A stretch of 34,525 nucleotides of DNA. Origin: Verrucomicrobiales bacterium (GTDB lineage: Bacteria; Verrucomicrobiota; Verrucomicrobiia; Verrucomicrobiales; DEV007). Both the position numbers and the translations under genes were made by a program. Location of the stretch: contig JARGPH010000046.1 in NCBI GenBank assembly GCA_029213065.1, forward strand, positions 1 through 34,525. The letters run 5' to 3'. The notes under the pieces are model-generated. The model saw only the letters and a program-made list of their open reading frames with translations, was not told the DNA's origin and did no database searches. This document shows, in pieces, positions 32,806 to 34,525 of this stretch; position 1 is the first letter of the stretch; each line of letters begins with the position of its first letter.

Positions 32806-33869
32806 TCAAAAAAGGACTCACAGTCGCGTACATCCTCATTGCGACTGGATGCGCCACGGCCAAAGGCGAAGACCTCTCTCTTGGTGCCTACTACTACCCG
32901 TGGTATCACAGCGACGGACGCCACTGGGAAGACGGCTACAACGGACTTTCGCAGGGGCTCAAACCGGCCCTGGGTGAGTATTCATCCCGCTCCGCAAAAA
33001 CACTCGTGAACCACATCGAATGGTCGAAACAACTCGGGATCGATCACTGGATCTGCTCGTGGTGGGGCCGGGGAAGCTGGGAGGACGAAACCCTGAGACA
33101 CCATGTAGGACCCGCCCTTGAAAGCTCTGCCCCGGCAGCTCCGAAGCTCTGCCTCTTTTACGAAAGCCCCGGGACACTCTCATTCGATCCTGACAAGGGT
33201 ATCAATTTCGACCTCCCTCAGAATACGAGACAACTGGTTGAGGATTTTGACTACCTCGCCCGGCACTACTTCAACCAACCCAACTACCTGAAAATCAACG
33301 GTCGGCCTGTTCTCTACCTATACCTTTCCCGAACCTTCACCGGAGACTACGAAAACGCGATAGCCCTCGCCCGAACCGCAGCGCAGGCACAGGGATTTAA
33401 CCCGTTCCTCATCGGAGACGAAGTCTTCTGGGGTGCCCCTGACACACACCGAATTTCATGCTTCGATGCCATCACGGCCTACAATATGCACGGTCCCGCG
33501 CACTTCGCCGAACTCAGTGACTGGAACATTTTCCTCGAAGAAACCGAAGCGGTCTACGCCAACTACCGGGAGATCGCGAAGTCTCTGAAAGTGGGATTCA
33601 TTCCCGGGGTTCTACCCGGCTTCGACGCCCGTGATGCCTCCGGAGACTACTACGTGATTCCCCGCTCGCTGAGTCCTCAATCAGCCCCCGGCTCAACCCT
33701 GAAGGCGTTTCTCGATCTCGCCCGTCGCCAGACAGACCCGGACCTGAAAACCATCGTGATCACCTCGTTCAATGAGTGGCATGAAGGCACTCAAATCGAG
33801 CCCCGGAAAGAGGATCTTCCGCTCTCCCCCTTAATCCCAGAGAGCGCCTCTGCGATCGACAGGAACTGA
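32802..33869 (+). CDS. Exported GH99-like glycoside hydrolase
   Basis: 355 residues. The GTG start at 32,802 overlaps the stop of the glycosyltransferase (GTGA). The N-terminus (MIKKGLTVAYILIATGCATA) is a signal peptide; Cys17 could be a lipoprotein cysteine, though the lipobox is imperfect, or cleavage could follow ATA. The mature part has LGAYYYPWYHSDGRHW (27-42), GIDHWICSWWGRGSW (79-93), INGRPVLYLYL (165-175) and ITSFNEWHEGTQIEP (320-334). The EWHE pair, Glu325 and Glu328, corresponds to the catalytic glutamates of GH99 endo-alpha-mannosidases and mannanases. It most likely cuts or trims an alpha-linked glycan in the periplasm or outer envelope, perhaps the polymer made by this locus. That substrate link is inferred from operon position. 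The 3' end overlaps the convergent transferase gene by 39 nt. Confidence 0.85.
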   Translation: MIKKGLTVAYILIATGCATAKGEDLSLGAYYYPWYHSDGRHWEDGYNGLSQGLKPALGEYSSRSAKTLVNHIEWSKQLGIDHWICSWWGRGSWEDETLRHHVGPALESSAPAAPKLCLFYESPGTLSFDPDKGINFDLPQNTRQLVEDFDYLARHYFNQPNYLKINGRPVLYLYLSRTFTGDYENAIALARTAAQAQGFNPFLIGDEVFWGAPDTHRISCFDAITAYNMHGPAHFAELSDWNIFLEETEAVYANYREIAKSLKVGFIPGVLPGFDARDASGDYYVIPRSLSPQSAPGSTLKAFLDLARRQTDPDLKTIVITSFNEWHEGTQIEPRKEDLPLSPLIPESASAIDRN

Positions 33870-34525
33870 TCCCCTATCCACCGCAGCGCCCGCTATTGCG
33901 AATGACGCTGAGCAACCGCGTTCGCTCTCAAACTCCGGCATCGGAAAAACGTCAACGACCTTCCTGTTCTGCTTCGCCAATATTCTGGTTCGGTAAGAAC
34001 CGCGAAGGCCCTGAAGAACGGGCTCAACTATCTCGACCTGATCGGGTGGAATCTGAAAGCCCGATCCTATCGCCTTGAGAATTGCCTCTTTCGCAGTCCA
34101 GAGCCGACTGAGAGCGAGCTCCTTCGCCTGCCCATCAAGCTCCTTCACCCACGCCGCCTCGTTCGGGGTGCATATATTCCGGATCAAAGGAGCCATTCTA
34201 ACGTCCCCCGGCGAGAGCGCTTCGAGATCCACTCCGATTTCCAGATTCGGTGACACGCCGATAAGAATGTGGGTCCCACTGTGGGCGAGATTAAAGCGAT
34301 ACGCCCCGCCTGCCCCCGCTTCTGCCTTTAAAAAAGGCTTCCCGAAACTGCCGTAGGCAAACTCGACCGCCCCTGCTTCGATGCTCAGAAGCGAACCGAG
34401 GAGATGACGGAGCGACCCTCTCGCAACCACATACTGCCTGCGGTCTTTCTCGAAATGAAAACTGTCAGCGCGCAAACGCTCCTCCTCCGAGAGAACTGAT
34501 TCGCATGCCGCAAACCGGTCCTCCG
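33831..34525 (-). CDS. Sfp-type 4'-phosphopantetheinyl transferase (5' end beyond window)
   Basis: It moves the phosphopantetheine arm of CoA to a serine of carrier proteins in fatty-acid, polyketide or nonribosomal peptide synthesis. The frame stays open to the right edge, and its upstream residues (RFAACESVLSEEERLRADSF) match the usual N-terminal part of the family, so the true start lies outside. Key motifs, numbered from the TTG at 34,475: the FEKDRRQYVVARGSLR segment (8-23), the FNLAHSG segment (61-67), GVDLE (81-85; Asp83 and Glu85 bind magnesium) and WTAKEAILKAIGSGF (126-140; Lys129 and Glu130). All are intact. No carrier-protein or synthase gene is visible in this window, so its partner is unknown. 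Its stop lies within the 3' end of the GH99-like gene on the other strand. Confidence 0.92.
   Translation of the reverse strand, partial: EDRFAACESVLSEEERLRADSFHFEKDRRQYVVARGSLRHLLGSLLSIEAGAVEFAYGSFGKPFLKAEAGAGGAYRFNLAHSGTHILIGVSPNLEIGVDLEALSPGDVRMAPLIRNICTPNEAAWVKELDGQAKELALSRLWTAKEAILKAIGSGFQIPPDQVEIVEPVLQGLRGSYRTRILAKQNRKVVDVFPMPEFESERGCSASFAIAGAAVDRGSVPVDRRGALWD

Noticed and set aside
34075-34475. TTG at 34,475 as the true start of the phosphopantetheinyl transferase
   Set aside because: The frame continues upstream with residues that fit the family's N-terminal part (LSEEERLRADSF), so the real start lies beyond the window.

Overview
The window looks like a chromosomal segment from a member of the Verrucomicrobiota (Planctomycetota is the main alternative). 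The best clue is the N-terminus of the largest gene: a very basic leader, then the LEPR-XLL signature (ALEPRVLFSG), then a small metzincin-like module. In my knowledge of the families, this combination is typical of giant surface or secreted proteins of the PVC group. Several genes have no recognisable Shine-Dalgarno sequence. I found no tRNA, rRNA, CRISPR array, insertion sequence or phage gene.

Region 1 (1-23298, minus strand) is one reading frame of at least 7,766 codons that runs off the left edge. It encodes a Gly/Thr/Asp/Ser-rich, almost entirely repetitive protein. From N to C it has: LEPR-XLL leader, HExxHxxGxxD metzincin-like module, a beta-sandwich-like stretch, right-handed beta-helix blocks, a short RTX calcium-binding patch, three 'FTGLEPVD' modules, filamentous-haemagglutinin-like and short beta-strand repeats, four tandem ~222-residue units, a segment duplicated at about 5.43 kb, autotransporter-associated (PATR) repeats, and four Calx-beta-like modules at the window edge. 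It reads as a giant adhesin or matrix protein. Its C-terminus and secretion signal are outside the window.

Region 2 (23299-24346) is about 1.05 kb of AT-richer non-coding DNA with a few small palindromes. It lies upstream of the giant gene and downstream of the polysaccharide genes.

Region 3 (24347-33869) is a compact Wzx/Wzy-type exopolysaccharide locus with two divergent arms that share a 141-bp AT-rich intergenic region. The minus arm runs: chain-length/co-polymerase protein with a degenerate kinase-like tail, flippase, polymerase, GT4 glycosyltransferase. The plus arm runs: polyprenyl-phosphate sugar-1-phosphate transferase, a second GT4 glycosyltransferase, and an exported GH99-like glycoside hydrolase. 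Four-base stop/start overlaps indicate translational coupling. Inferred pathway: the initiating transferase loads the first sugar on undecaprenyl phosphate, the two GT4 enzymes extend it, Wzx flips it, Wzy and the Wzz-like protein polymerise it, and the GH99-like enzyme trims or releases polymer outside the inner membrane.

Region 4 (33831-34525, minus strand) is a Sfp-type 4'-phosphopantetheinyl transferase, cut by the right edge and overlapping the end of the GH99-like gene tail to tail.

Overall the window pairs a giant repetitive surface protein with a polysaccharide factory, so extracellular matrix or cell-surface building is the likely common theme. That functional link is inferred from proximity only.
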